From Dendrolimus kikuchii (Eukaryota; Arthropoda; Insecta; Lepidoptera; Lasiocampidae), in assembly GCA_019925095.2 (NCBI GenBank), contig CM034389.1, forward strand, positions 196,001 to 260,000: DNA of 64,000 nt, given 5' to 3'. Shown here one piece after another: positions 10,056 to 20,928 of the stretch. Position 1 is the stretch's first letter. Each line of letters begins with the position of its first letter. Under the pieces are notes generated by a model. The model was not told where the DNA came from. It ran no database searches and worked only from the letters and a program-made list of their open reading frames with translations. The translations under genes were made by a program, and so were the position numbers.

Positions 10056-10527
10056 TTATTATTATGTTTGTATGTCTTTCGAGGCCACGGGCCATAAAAA
10101 TGGCCCGGACATTTGGAGGGCTTGCGTGAGGCCGTGGGATGGCCAACACGTAGAGGCCCCTTGACAAATTTAATGTAAATGTGGCGTGACACTGATCGGC
10201 GATTATCCCTGTCTACACCATATAGTAATGCACCTAAGGACAAGCCCCAGCCAGTGTAGGAGTATTGTGGGAAATGAGGACATAAAGTACCGGGCTATTG
10301 GGGTGAACTGCTAATGGTACTAGGGGTCTGGGAATATGGGGACTATGGCATCTGCCCGTCGCAATGTTCGGGGAACATGGAAAAATGGGCAGACGGTGAC
10401 TCGCCACGTCTTAGCTCTAGCGATCTCCACTCCGTGCCGGCTGGCTAAGGCAAGCACGGAGGTCGGGTACGAGGTGTCGCTACTCATCTAAGGCTTCGCC
10501 ACAAAGCCCCCCTGCGGGAATATTATT
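10056..10527 (-). repeat. Family M repeat, reverse copy with internal deletion
   Basis: Reverse of the 3564 copy, retaining both termini (catgtctttcgaggcc-type end and gcaggggggctttgtgg complement). The segment with the ctccaggggtggaag block is deleted near 10410. It again sits between (taa)-like tracts. Confidence 0.7.
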
Positions 10528-11341
10528 ATAAGTCCCAAATTACGCGAGCGAAGTCACAGCTAGCCCTCGGGTTGTAATATATAAGCATATCTGAATTTAC
10601 ATAACACAATTTTTTCATAAAGTGTAATTTTGGAAGCGTGGAAGTAATTTTGCGAGGAGTAATACGCGTCCTTTGCGAGGTAAATGTATCAACAATTTCG
10701 TTGGAGTGTTTCACGTTCCGCTCGACAACGTTAAACATCTTTTAAAACACTTGCAAAAAGCACTAAAAATGTAAAGCGTTATCAAAACGAAGCCGGGCGC
10801 CGGGGGAAGGACGGGAGGGGGTGGTGGGGGCGATCTCACGGAGACGTACTCCCTCGAGCATGAAGGTACCTTGATGAAAAGAAAATGAAAGGCAGATGAT
10901 GTAACGTTGCACGCCGTCGGCGGGCGACGGGACTAGAAACCATTTTTTGTCTACACTCCTTCGTATTTTTTGCTCTCATATAATTTTAACGAGAGTCGGC
11001 TGCACCGCGCTGAATGCGTACCCGGGAATTACATAAAAAAATGATGTTTTTGTATGAATGAATAACAACACTTCGCGCCGGGGACGGAGGACGGCGCGTC
11101 GCTTCGTTTGCTCTCCGCGGTTCTAATTAAAAGAAAATACGCTCTGGATATTATTTTATACGCTCTCATTTTGGCGGTGCTTCAAAACCGTACAGGTGTA
11201 CACGGTGCGGTGTACATTTCCATAATTCAATTAACAACTCATTAATTTGGACTAACTGGAATTGTGAAATTATTATTTTAATTCTCGAAAACATAATGAC
11301 CATTCAGATTAAATGAATCATTTGCATGATATTCAAATTCA
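10528..11341. other. Unassigned stretch with GC-rich blocks
   Basis: GC-rich blocks at about 10785-10860, 10905-10935 and 11065-11120 lie in AT-rich DNA and match nothing else here. No ORF with known motifs. Possible host non-coding sequence. Confidence 0.35.
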
Positions 11342-11702
11342 AATTATTATTATATATACATAACTTCACGCCAGATCCTTTGCGGGGTAGGCACGAACAC
11401 CAGAGCGCCATTTAGGCTTATTCTTACACACCTCACTTGCTTCTTTGACATTCATAACTCTTGTCATGCAAGCTCGTCTGTTATTAAGGCTCCTGACATC
11501 ACCTTCTGCTAGTACACGATCAATTTGATCACGGAAGGTGTGTACCTTCACCCCGACACTCTCTTTCAGACCAACTCTCTCTCTTACTTCGGTATTACGA
11601 ACGCGGTCCGCGAGCGTCACTCCGCAGATTTTGCGCAGTGCTCGCATCTCGACCGCGTTTACTCTACTTTCATGCTCTCTCTTCCATACCCAACTCTCGC
11701 TT
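11342..11702 (-). mobile_element. RTE-like LINE 3' fragment, R3
   Basis: Frame 11366-11647 gives MRALRKICGVTLADRVRN at its start and joins VGVKV directly to [15 protein letters not shown]. About 145 bp (including the [10 protein letters not shown] block) is deleted in frame. No convincing target duplication. Confidence 0.8.
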
Positions 11703-11732
11703 GAAACTCTCGTTTCAACTTACGTAAAGGAT

Positions 11733-12648
11733 AATATTTTCTTAAGATTTCGCGACTTGTATACATAATAAAACTACGTTTTAACGGTTTTAAGCGTGGC
11801 AACTGCCAGACCTCAAGACACTGTGAGCTCTTTCTGCATGCAACGGAACACAAACCAACTTGACTGATAATTTCTTTTATTTTTCCTTCCACTACATTTT
11901 AATATTATATAAAATTATTAGAGCTAGGCATGTTTGCTGAAGAGTTTCTTGCGCCGCTTCTTCTCTTCGAGCCATAACATGTTGCGAAGCGGTGGTAAAT
12001 TAGATTAGGCTCCCATACAGTAAATAATAACCATAAACAAAATTTAAACTGATAATATTAATTTATAATTGTTCTGGCGTGTTTGAATAACAAATATTCA
12101 AACTTTCGTATTTAAATGAATATTAAATTAAAATAACAATTAATATCAAACTAAAACTAACTTGAAACATATAATTAAATACTAAAAATAAATTAACTTA
12201 AAAATAAACTACAAACTACATAAAAACTAAAACTAAATATAAAGGGAAAAACGCCTAAAAATAAGTTAATGGTCCCATTTTCCGGGAACGTTCCCAGAAG
12301 GCTGGCGGCGTTACCACGTTGTGTAGTAACGCTTAATCTTTGAGCAAAATAGACGCCAGCCTTCTGGTCGCGTGTGGCGTCTACCAGACGTTTGGCGACG
12401 TCACGGTAAACCTTTAGGGTGTCAGGACCCCACGGACCCAGAGTTTCCACCCCAAATGCCGCAAATGTGTAACCATTTCCAAATTTAAACTAAATAATTA
12501 AAATTAAAAAAAGGCGGTAGGCTAGATAAAACTTTAACAATACTCGTTGACACTTCACATCTCTGTCTTCCGTGATCACGGGCCGAAACGTCGGAATAAC
12601 CAAAATAAAATAAATTATCACCCTTAAAACCGTTAAAACGTAGTTTTA
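11733..12648. mobile_element. Retroelement with inverted terminal arms and 13-bp target duplication
   Basis: A 13-bp direct repeat ttacgtaaaggat bounds it (11720-11732, 12649-12661). A perfect 28-bp inverted pair lies at 11767-11794 and 12623-12650. The left arm is preceded by a 34-bp extension. This layout recalls Penelope-like elements, but no GIY-YIG or RT domain is present. 11914-12010 carries the gcgccgcttcttctc motif found in LINE 3' ends. Class unproven. Confidence 0.5.
12193..12480 (-). pseudogene. C-terminal fragment of a retroelement-like protein
   Basis: Frame reads ...FAAFGVETLGPWGPDTLKVY, then AKRLVDATRDQKAG, then QRGNAASLLGTF, before running into AT-rich sequence and stopping at 12193. 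I recall a VETLGPW...QRGNAAS pattern at the C-terminus of repetitive reverse-transcriptase-type proteins in animals, but cannot assign the clade. It lies inside the 11733-12648 element. No start codon or upstream domain is preserved. Confidence 0.4.
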
Positions 12649-12888
12649 TTACGTAAAGGATGTTAAAACAAACACTGCTTAACTAATATCTCACTACCTA
12701 ATGACGTAATGAAAAATTAAAAGACCTGATTAGCGATAACTTCACACGACTATGTATTTTGAAAAAAAAACAACCCTAATACCTGTATGACAGCCACCCT
12801 TTGTTTTTACTTTTGTAATTTTTCTCACTTCATTATTACAGCTATGCAACTACATTTTCCTAACAAATTTCATACATGTATAAAGTAG

Positions 12889-13235
12889 TACCGAAGTAAG
12901 AAAGAGAGTTGGTCTGAAAGAGAGTGTCGGGGTGAAGGTAAGGAAAGGAATGCTCCGGTGGTTCGGGCATGTGGAAAGAATGACTAAACAGATATACAAT
13001 GCAAAAGTGGATGGATGCAGAAGTCGTGGAAGGCCACGACACACCTTCCATGATCAAATTGATCGTGTACTAGCGGAGGGTGATGTCAGGAGCCTTAAGA
13101 ACAGACGTGTGTGCATGACAAGAGTTATGAATGTTAAAGAAGCAAGTGAGGTATGTAAGAATGGGCCTAAATGGCGCTCTGTTGTTCGTGCCTACCCCGC
13201 AAGGGAACTGGCGTGAAGTTATGTATGTATGTATG
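12889..13235 (+). mobile_element. RTE-like LINE 3' fragment, R4
   Basis: Frame 12932-13216 (94 codons) has GHVERM joined directly to [11 protein letters not shown], the short form of the 15-bp indel. TATG tail. Target copy ataaagtag at both ends (12880-12888, 13237-13245), extended by a tail-like tgt. Confidence 0.85.
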
Positions 13236-13245
13236 TATAAAGTAG

Positions 13246-13722
13246 ACTACTACTGTAAAAAGTTTTTTTTTCTGCATTTGAAAAGGGTTACGCGTATGTG
13301 GTTCTTACGTCTCCTTTGAAGACGTATTAGCAGACGTGATGTTGTTGCTGAAAAGAGCAAGAGCGGCCGCGTTGCGTTAATAAGTACTCTGAGCGGGATA
13401 GCAAACTAAATTATCCCCTTGGAGGCCGGAGTGGGCACATTGAAAAAAAGGAATTTCCCAGCAGAGCAATCCCCTGCCTCCTCCCACACATTTATTCGGA
13501 AAACGCTCCTTTTATCACCGTTACTTAAGAGGAAAATTTAAAGAAAGTTCTTAGCAATTCTCTGCTTGAGTGTACACGGAAATTGCACTTTCTGCTATGC
13601 CGATGACGACTGTAATTTTGGTTTTAAAACCCCAATTATTTGGTCCAATCGCTCCAGTAATCACGCTAATAATATAATTTTTATTTGGGTATACTTAACA
13701 CCTTCAATTTTCTATCTACATG
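13246..13722. other. Unassigned stretch
   Basis: No repeat match. Contains a gagcggccgcgttgcg block near 13361. No supported gene. Confidence 0.4.
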
Positions 13723-13916
13723 TCTTAATATATATATAAATTACGTGTCACGACTCCTAAACTACTTGACCGATTTTAATCAAATTTGCACACCGTGTGC
13801 AGTTTGATCCGACTTGAAAGATAGCATAGCTTACATTTGGACCCGGTAGGTGGCGCTGCAATCGGGTTCTAAATTTTATTTCTTCAAGGCAGAACAACGT
13901 CTGCCGGGACAGCTAG
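13723..13916 (+). mobile_element. Non-autonomous Helitron, family E' (194 bp)
   Basis: Starts TCTTAATATATATAAATTAC and ends with hairpin arms ggcag...ctgcc, then gggacagCTAG followed by T. The same element lies in reverse at 35863-36071, complete at both ends. Confidence 0.8.
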
Positions 13917-14066
13917 TATATATATATATAAGTATGATAAGTGATGGTGTGTACGCGTTGAGATATGGTACTGTCATTAAGGAATCAATGCAGACGTTTT
14001 AAACGATTTTACAAGGGATTTGGTATATTATGTAGTTTAGATAACGGTGATAATTAAAGCAAGGTA

Positions 14067-14387
14067 CATACATACATACATACATAACTTCACGCCAGTT
14101 CCCTTGCGGGGTAGGCACGAACAACAGAGCGCCATTCAGGCTTATTCTTACACACCTCACTTGCTTCTTTGACATTCATAACTCTTGTCATGCACTTTCG
14201 TCTGTTCTTAAAGCTCCTGACATCACCTTCTGCTAGTACACGATCGATTTGATCATGGAAGGTGTGTCGTGGCCTTCCACGACTTCTTCATCCATCCACT
14301 TTTGCATTGTATATCTGTTTAGTCATTCTTTCCACATGTCCGAACCACCTGAGCATTCCTTTCCTTACCTTCACCCCGACACTCTCT
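14067..14387 (-). mobile_element. RTE-like LINE 3' fragment, R5
   Basis: Reverse copy from the catacatacata tail to actctct. Target duplication taaagcaaggta (14055-14066, 14387-14398, one shared base). A 1-nt loss near 14291 breaks the frame in the GCRSRG region. Confidence 0.9.
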
Positions 14388-14398
14388 AAAGCAAGGTA

Positions 14399-14716
14399 TA
14401 ATACAAAAAATGGTTAATTCAATAATTTAAATGAATATATATTATAATTTATTAAAAAAAAAATGTACTGCAGTACATAAAGTAGAAGTTATAAGGTGGA
14501 GTTTAATGTAAGCCGCGAGAACGTTGCCGACAAACTGCGCTGCAGTTTGGCAATGTAATTGTTTATATAATCTTGTAGCTTAAAAAAAAAAACAATTGAA
14601 TTAAACAACCAAAATATTCAGCCATATATATCAAACATCTTTCCAACCTTATTTATTGCAAAGATTGCTTACATTATTAATTTTTTAATTATTTTCTTTT
14701 AACTCATTTATTTATT
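14399..14716. other. Unassigned AT-rich stretch
   Basis: A-runs and T-runs, no gene. The only GC-richer part (14510-14560) contains gcgctgcagtttggc and matches nothing here. Confidence 0.45.
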
Positions 14717-14967
14717 TGACGGCCTCTGTGGTTGAGCGGGCTAAGCCTTTGCCGGCCTACCTCACTGCAACGCAGAGGCTCCGGGTTCGATTACTGGTAT
14801 AGTAAATTTCGGAAAACGTCTTTTCTCCGTTATTTACTATGGTCTGGGTGTCTGGGATCGGCCCCAGAGTAGTCCGTTATATATTACCCCTAACACAAGC
14901 GTAACTTGTCTAATTTGGGGATGTACAATATGTGTGTTTGTCTGCCGATTATTATTATATATTATTA
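14717..14967 (+). mobile_element. tRNA-derived SINE, family S copy 1
   Basis: tRNA-like head with A box TGGTTGAGCGG (14729-14739) and B box GGTTCGATTAC (14784-14794), 45 bp apart as in tRNA genes. The body (tattgactatggtctgg-type block, then cggccccagagtagtcc) ends in (att)n. Three other copies: 18235, 30893 and 31481. Confidence 0.85.
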
Positions 14968-15538
14968 CTAGCGGCCCGGCAGACGTTGTCCAGCCTTTAA
15001 AAAATATAATTCTAGAACCCGATCCCAGAGCCAGCTACCGGTTTTAATTGCGAATACAAACCATCCGGGTACCCACTCAAACACACAAAAAAAAATCAAC
15101 AAAATCGCTTCAAGTGATTAGGAGTATTCCAGAACCCGATCTCAGCGCCACCTACCCGTTCTAATTGTGAATCTAAAAGAGTAATATATTTTTTTTTAAT
15201 TCTAAGTCATAACAAAATAAGATTAAAAATCTTGCCAAAAAATTAAAGTTTATAATTAACAAATGAAAAATAGGGGTTGATCGTAGAGGGGTGCAAATTT
15301 AGGGTTGTATGTATTTTTGTATGTTGTATCATAAAAAAATAGAAATTAAAAATTTTGTCTAAAAAATAATAAAAAAATTTAGGGGTGGACTACCCCTAAC
15401 ATTTAGGGGGATGAAAAATAGATGTTGGCCAATTCTCATAGATACCGGATAAACACAAAAAATTTCATCAAAATCGGTCAAGCCGTTTCGGAGGAGTATG
15501 GCAACGAAAACTGTGACACGAGAATTTTATATATTAGA
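14968..15538 (-). mobile_element. Non-autonomous Helitron, family E (571 bp), complete
   Basis: Complement of CTAG at 14968-14971 followed by the hairpin ggcagacgttgtccagcc, and complement of the 5' TC end at ttatatattaga (15538). It is flanked by A and T as expected for Helitron insertion. Contains two partial copies of the gaacccgatcccagagcc module. It abuts the SINE tail directly. Confidence 0.8.
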
Positions 15539-15843
15539 TTATTATTATTTATATTAATTATTTACAGTTGTTTTCATCTAGATTTTGTGCTTTTACTTTG
15601 CACATGGCTACGAAAGTGTGAGTTCAGCGTGGAAGGGCCCTTATTGGGGCCGTGGTCAGAGTACGCGGAGGCGAAACAAGGTTGCGCGCTTAATGAAACA
15701 CTTTGGCCGGTGCCGCTCTTGTAAAAGTACTCAACGACGTGTTAAGTAACATACAGTAAGGCAAACCCAATGGGCATCATTGAAATTGCGAGAAAATATT
15801 AAGACATTACGAATGTTAAACAATTAACCATTTAACTGAACAA
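15539..15843. other. Unassigned stretch
   Basis: AT-rich first half, then a GC-richer piece 15610-15720 with no repeat match or domain. Confidence 0.4.
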
Positions 15844-16139
15844 TATTGCAGGAGTTCAACAGACGCCCACTTGATGGAAAGCGGTTACCATCGCCTATGG
15901 ACATTTGCAACACTGAAGGTGCCACAAATGCGCTGCTGCTCTCTTAAGGGAGACTGGAACCTGGTCACTAATGCCGGAACACAATTCAAAATTGTTATGG
16001 CGACCTACTTTAGACCAGGGGTGGTAGCCATCCAGTCGGCCAAATGCCCTACCACCTTGCTGTGGGTTGTTTTGTCGCCTCTTACGACAGGCCGCCCCAA
16101 CGCAGGAAATTGTATTCTTTCTCCGTTCCTGCATGGATA
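15844..16139 (-). mobile_element. Family B element, copy 4
   Basis: Reverse copy with short tail (attgcaggag) and intact 5' end (gcatggat). The acaggcag unit of the tail is deleted (caacagacgcccact). Confidence 0.85.
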
Positions 16140-16172
16140 TAATGTATAATACATACATTTATAAGATGAACT

Positions 16173-16515
16173 GAAAGAGAGTGTCGGGGTGAAGGTAAGG
16201 AAAGGAATGCTCCGGTGGTTCGGGCATGTGGAAAGAATGCATGATGAAAGAATGACTAAACAGATATACAATGCAAAAGTGGATGGATGCAGAAGTCGTG
16301 GAAGGCCACGACACACCTTCCATGATCAAATTGATCGTGTACTAGCAGAAGGTGATGGCAGGAGCCTTAAGAACAGACGAGCTTGCATGACAAGAGTTAT
16401 GAATGTCAAAGAGGCAAGTGAGGTGTTTAAGAATAAGCCTAAATGGCACTCTGTTGTTCGTGCCTACCCCACAAGGGAACTGGCGTGAAGTTATGTATGT
16501 ATGTATGTATGTATG
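16173..16515 (+). mobile_element. RTE-like LINE 3' fragment, R6
   Basis: 99-codon frame 16189-16488 including [17 protein letters not shown] (long form of the indel). Perfect 13-bp target duplication tataagatgaact (16160-16172, 16516-16528). Confidence 0.92.
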
Positions 16516-16657
16516 TATAAGATGAACTTACTAACGGGATAAATACTCACATCTTGTATAGGCTAGTATAAATTGTAAATCTTCATTTGCAATAATCATT
16601 TTATCATACATACATCATTGGGAAAAGACGCTAAATCATTGTTGGGTATATTACGTA

Positions 16658-17102
16658 TATTACATGCCGACAATAGAGAATGCACACCTGCCTGCCATAA
16701 AGCACAGTTTATTACCTTCCCGCATTTGGACTTCTTTTGTTTACTTAGAAGAACAGTCTATTGTGTGTTGTACTAGTTTATGGCCGTTCGCAGGAATAAT
16801 TAAGCAGGTGTGCGGATTACGTTTTCTGGGAAATTGCGTCGACGCTTGGCAGGTAGACATATTGTATTTGTATAGGTGAGGCTAGCGAGAACGGCAGTCA
16901 AGCGACGATTCCGATACAAGCAAGACGTGTGTACATTCAATAAGCAGTATAGAGACGGACGTTGCGCGTGTTATTGAATCGTGCAGTTTGTACTGGTTGT
17001 ATCCAGTTATATTTGTACCTGTGTTATACGTGTTTGTATAGTTCTAATAAATTCTATAGTAATTCTAACAGCATTTTTAATTCGAGTCCCACACTCGTAA
17101 CA
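16658..17102 (+). mobile_element. Solo LTR, family C copy 2
   Basis: Ends attcgagtcccacactcgtaac plus A and has the polyA signal aataaa at 17046-17051. The 5' end is diverged (tattacatgccgac) but aligns with the variant at 36144-36618. The promoter TATA is eroded. No internal region adjoins it. Confidence 0.7.
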
Positions 17103-17242
17103 ATACGTACATCATACCTGATTGTTTCTGGGATTGTCATAAACTTGACAATACCACAGTCACTATACACTATTTGATTCGGAGAAGTTCCTTCTACATC
17201 TTCGTAATTCATGGTTCAATAGCAAATAAATTTATATACAAA

Positions 17243-17809
17243 CTAGCGGCCCCGGCAGACGTTGTCCTGCCTTTGAAAAATAAAATTCTAGAACCCGATC
17301 CCAGAGCCACCTACCGGTTCTAATTGCGAATCTAAACCATCCGGGTACCCACTCAAACACACAAAAACAAAATCACCAAAATCGCTCCCGGTGATTAGGA
17401 GGATTCCAGAACCCGATCCCAGCGCCATCTACCGGTTGTAATTGTGAATCTAAAAGAGTAATATAATTTTTTTTATTCTAAGTCATGACAAAATAAGATT
17501 AAAAATATTGCCAAAAAATTAAAGTTTATAATTAACAAATAAAAAATAGGAGTTGATCGTAGAGGGGTGAAAATTTAGGGTTGTATGTAGTTTTTAATGC
17601 TGTATCCTAAAAAAATAAAAAAATTATCTAAAAATTAAAAAAATATATTTAGGGGTGGACTACCCTTAAAATTTAGGGGGATAAAAAACAGATGTTGCCC
17701 GATTCTCAGACCTACCCAATATGCACACAAAATTTTACGAGAATCGGTCAAGCCGTTTCGGAGGAGTATGGTAACTAACACTGTGACACGAGAATTTTAT
17801 ATATTAGAT
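17243..17809 (-). mobile_element. Non-autonomous Helitron, family E (567 bp), complete
   Basis: Same termini as 14968-15538: CTAG complement at 17243-17246 and ttatatattaga at the far end. The two copies differ mainly by small indels in A-runs. Confidence 0.8.
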
Positions 17810-18234
17810 AGCAAGCAGTTATATTAAATTCAAGGCAAAAAGAATGAAACAATACCTCAAGCCATATCAGAAATTGTTGACTTACTGCTGCCGAGTGAAC
17901 GCTGTGATTGAATTTAGCAATGATTGAATCAGGACTCCGAGTGGCGGCGGATGAGCGGCGGCCACTCCTTGATGCGAGTCACGCGCTCTTACATTCTTCA
18001 CCACTGAAACCAATTTCTCTTTTGTTAATGGATGCTGGGATCAATTGTCGAATGGGGATTGTACATCTTCTCATCGCTTCTTCTTTTACAATAATAATAA
18101 TACGTCCAGTTTGGGGCTGTGTAGGAATTACATTTAAGTACTGCTCGGCCGTGGATTATCGACTACCGCTTGCTACTGACTCTGGATAGTACAGCATTCC
18201 TATTTCAAAAAATGGAATGTAGATTTAGTGATAA
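17810..18234. other. Unassigned stretch
   Basis: A 93-codon frame (17908-18189) has no recognisable motif and no homologue in the window, and is not called. The 17935-17990 part is GC-rich. Confidence 0.35.
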
Positions 18235-18249
18235 ACGACCTCTGTGGTT

Positions 18250-18480
18250 TTTTTTTATTGCTGGAGTTCAGCAGACAGGCAGACGGCCCACTCGATGGAA
18301 AGCGGTTATCATTGCCTATGGACATTTGTAACACCAAAGGTGCTACAAACGTGCTGCTGCTCTCTTAAGAGAGACTGGAACCTGGTCACTAATGCCGGAA
18401 CACAACTCAAGGTTGTTATGGCGGCATACTCTAGACCAGGGGTGGTCGCCATCCAGTCGAGCAAATACCCTACCACCTGA
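18250..18480 (-). mobile_element. Family B element, copy 5, 5'-truncated
   Basis: Reverse copy with a nine-T tail, ending at ccctaccacctg. It sits inside the SINE head, with gtggtt before it and gttggtt after it as the likely short target repeat. Confidence 0.85.
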
Positions 18481-18570
18481 CAAAGTTGGTTGAACGGGCT
18501 AGGCCTTTACCGGCTTACCTCACTGCAACGCAGAGACTCCGAGTTCGATTCCTAGAATGGTAAATTTCAG

Positions 18571-19087
18571 CTCGCCGTACACAACGCGGTGCTGGTACCT
18601 ACGCTCACGTATGGAAGCGAGAGTTGGGTATGGAAGAAAGAGCATGAAAGTAGAGTAAACGCGGTCGAGATGCGAGCACTGCGCAAAAACTGCGGAGTGG
18701 CGCTTGCGGACCGCGTTCGTAATACCGAAGTAAGAAAGAGAGTTGGTCTGAAAGAGAGTGTCGGGGTGAAGGTAAGGAAAGGAATGCTCCGGTGGTTCGG
18801 ACATGTAGAAAGAATGCATGATGAAAGAATGAATAAACAGATATACAATGCAAAAGTGGATGGATGCAGAAGTCGTGGAAGGCCACGACACACTTTCCAT
18901 GATCAAATTGATCGTGTACTAGCAGAAGGTGATGTTAGGAGCCTTAAGAACAGACGAGCGTGCACGACAAGAGTTATGAATGTCAAAGAAGCAAGTGAGG
19001 TGTGTAAGAATAAGCCTAAATGGCGCTCTGGTGTTCGTGTCTACCCCGCAAGGGAACTGGCGTGAAGTTATGTATGTATGTATGTAT
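18571..19087 (+). mobile_element. RTE-like LINE 3' fragment, R7 (longest intact frame)
   Basis: 158-codon frame 18589-19065: MLVPTLTYGSESWVWKKEH, then a [18 protein letters not shown] block, [17 protein letters not shown] and the usual end. Target duplication gtaaatttcag (18560-18570, 19088-19098), which is SINE sequence and so proves insertion into the SINE. Confidence 0.93.
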
Positions 19088-19419
19088 GTAAATTTCAGAA
19101 ACGAATTTTCTCCGTTATTTACTATGGTCTGGGTGTCTGGGATCGGTCCCAGAGTAGTAGTAACTTGCTTAATTTGAGGATATACAGTGTGTGTGTTTGT
19201 CTGCCGATTTATAATATTTATTTATTTGATAAAAGAGTTAATGATTGTCGTGATGACTTAATTAGAATAAAAACAGTTGTTTTTGAAATAACAGCAACAC
19301 CAAAATACTCTAATGTACCAAAACTGATTGCATAGACGCGGTTGTCACGCTGCATTGCTTCCTTCTGTGATATTCTGTACTCTACTTACGATATTTTTCA
19401 ATTTAAAATAAAAAAACTT

Positions 19420-19975
19420 CGTTTAAAAAAACCGATTTCAAAAACTAAAAAACTATATAGTATAAAATAATTTATTTCTAAAGCTATTATTATTAATATA
19501 TATTATCTAAATCATCTTGTAGTCGGTGCAAAGTAAAACATAAAAATTACTATATTTTTTTGAAAATGACTAAGCACCGACTTTAAAATGTTTTAGATAA
19601 TATATATTAATAATAATAGCTTTAGAAATAAGTTATTTTATACTTTTTTAGTTTTTGAAGTCGGTTTTTTGAAACAAAGTTTTTTTAATTTTTTTGATAC
19701 TTTTTAGTGCCTATCTATGTATGGGTAGACCTACGAAAGGTGCCGCGCTCCTTAAAAAATATAGGTTCCAAGAAATGGGAACAAAAAAATGTTTGTAAAA
19801 TGAAAACTACTGGGCCAAACTATGTTAAATTTTTAGGGGACCAAATGGCAACTATTCCGCGTCGAACAAAAAAAGAATCACGTAAATCAGACCATAAATC
19901 TCGGTGAACATAGATAAAAACAAAAAAAAAAGATCCCGACGAATTGAGAACCTCCTCTTTTTTTTGAAGTCGGTT
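19420..19975 (-). mobile_element. Foldback element, family F, copy 2
   Basis: Reverse orientation. Hairpin 19465-19638, then one 163-bp module, ending in ttttttgaagtcggttaaaa. Both ends carry the accgacttcaaaa terminal motif in opposite orientation, so this copy looks complete. Confidence 0.7.
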
Positions 19976-20234
19976 AAAAAGAACTGATGTCTTGTTTATA
20001 TAATCCAAACATAGTGAAATCAATCATTCTGCGAGATCATAGGTAGAATTCAGTCAAATCAAATCAAATCATCATTTATTGTATAAAATACGGTATTTGA
20101 CAAAAGATGCTAGGAATATTCCATAAGTTCACATGTTTTGCCTCTAGGGCGTGCAAAATGTTGTGCCTATTGTTATAATTAACAATTCTTATCGATTTGG
20201 TATTAATATTACAAAATTAATTTAATTAAGAATA

Positions 20235-20371
20235 CATACATACATACATAACTTCACGCCAGTTCCCTTGCGGGGTAGGCACGAACAACAGAGCGCCATT
20301 TAGGCCCATTCTTACACACCTCACTTGCTTCTTTGACATTCATAACTCTTGTCATGCACACTCGTCTGTTC
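20235..20371 (-). mobile_element. RTE-like LINE 3' fragment, R8 (137 bp)
   Basis: Tail plus last 37 codons. Perfect 13-bp target duplication ttaattaagaata (20222-20234, 20372-20384). It overlaps the preserved ttcttaa of the LINE, a sign of microhomology at the 5' junction. Confidence 0.9.
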
Positions 20372-20397
20372 TTAATTAAGAATAAATAATAATAATG

Positions 20398-20828
20398 TTA
20401 GTAAGCTAATACTCAGGCTCCAGGGGTGGAAGTGATAAAGGGCATCGCGTCAGAAGTAGCTTCGGTGAACCTGCAGCCCACCTCTCTACACCCCTTAGCC
20501 ACTCACACCCATGTTGCCCCTGTCTTCTATAGCATTTTTTGGGGCCCCTGCAGGGAGTGGCAAGTCACCGTCTGCCCATATTCGTACCCCAATAGCCCGG
20601 TACTTTTTGTTCTCATTTCCCACGATAGTCCTACACTGGCCAGGGCTTGATCTTGGGTGCATTATTATATGGTGTAGACAGGGATAATCGCCGGTCAGTG
20701 TCACGCCACACATTTACATTAAATTTGTCAAGGGGCCTCTGCGTGTTGGCCTTCCCATGGCCCCACGTAAGCCCTCCAAATTTCGGGGCCATCTTCATGG
20801 CCCGTGGTCTTGATGGACATACAATAAT
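20398..20828 (+). repeat. Family M repeat, 5'-truncated copy
   Basis: Starts within the unit at ctccaggggtggaagtgata and runs to the end block cccgtggtcttgatggacat. It lacks the attccc... poly-C part of the 3564 copy and has a 40-bp internal deletion near 20578. Confidence 0.7.
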
Positions 20829-20928
20829 ATGTTAGTAATAATTAAACTAAGTCATTCTATAAAATAAATTACATTAAAATCAAAATTAATCCACTAGTCA
20901 GTAGTAAATAAGACATTATACATACTAC

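Larger units (their letters stand above)
18235..19228 (+). mobile_element. tRNA-derived SINE, family S copy 2, split by two later insertions
   Basis: First 15 bp (acgacctctgtggtt) at 18235-18249, resumption at about 18486 (tggttgaacgggctaggcct) and B box gagttcgattcc at 18541-18552. It is broken again at 18571 and resumes at 19099 (aaacgaattttctccg), running to ctgccgatttataat. A B element occupies the first gap and an R fragment the second. Confidence 0.85.

Noticed and set aside
14717..14800. Functional tRNA gene
   Set aside because: A and B boxes are good, but the sequence is repeated with a SINE body in four places and lacks a proper acceptor stem; it is a SINE head.
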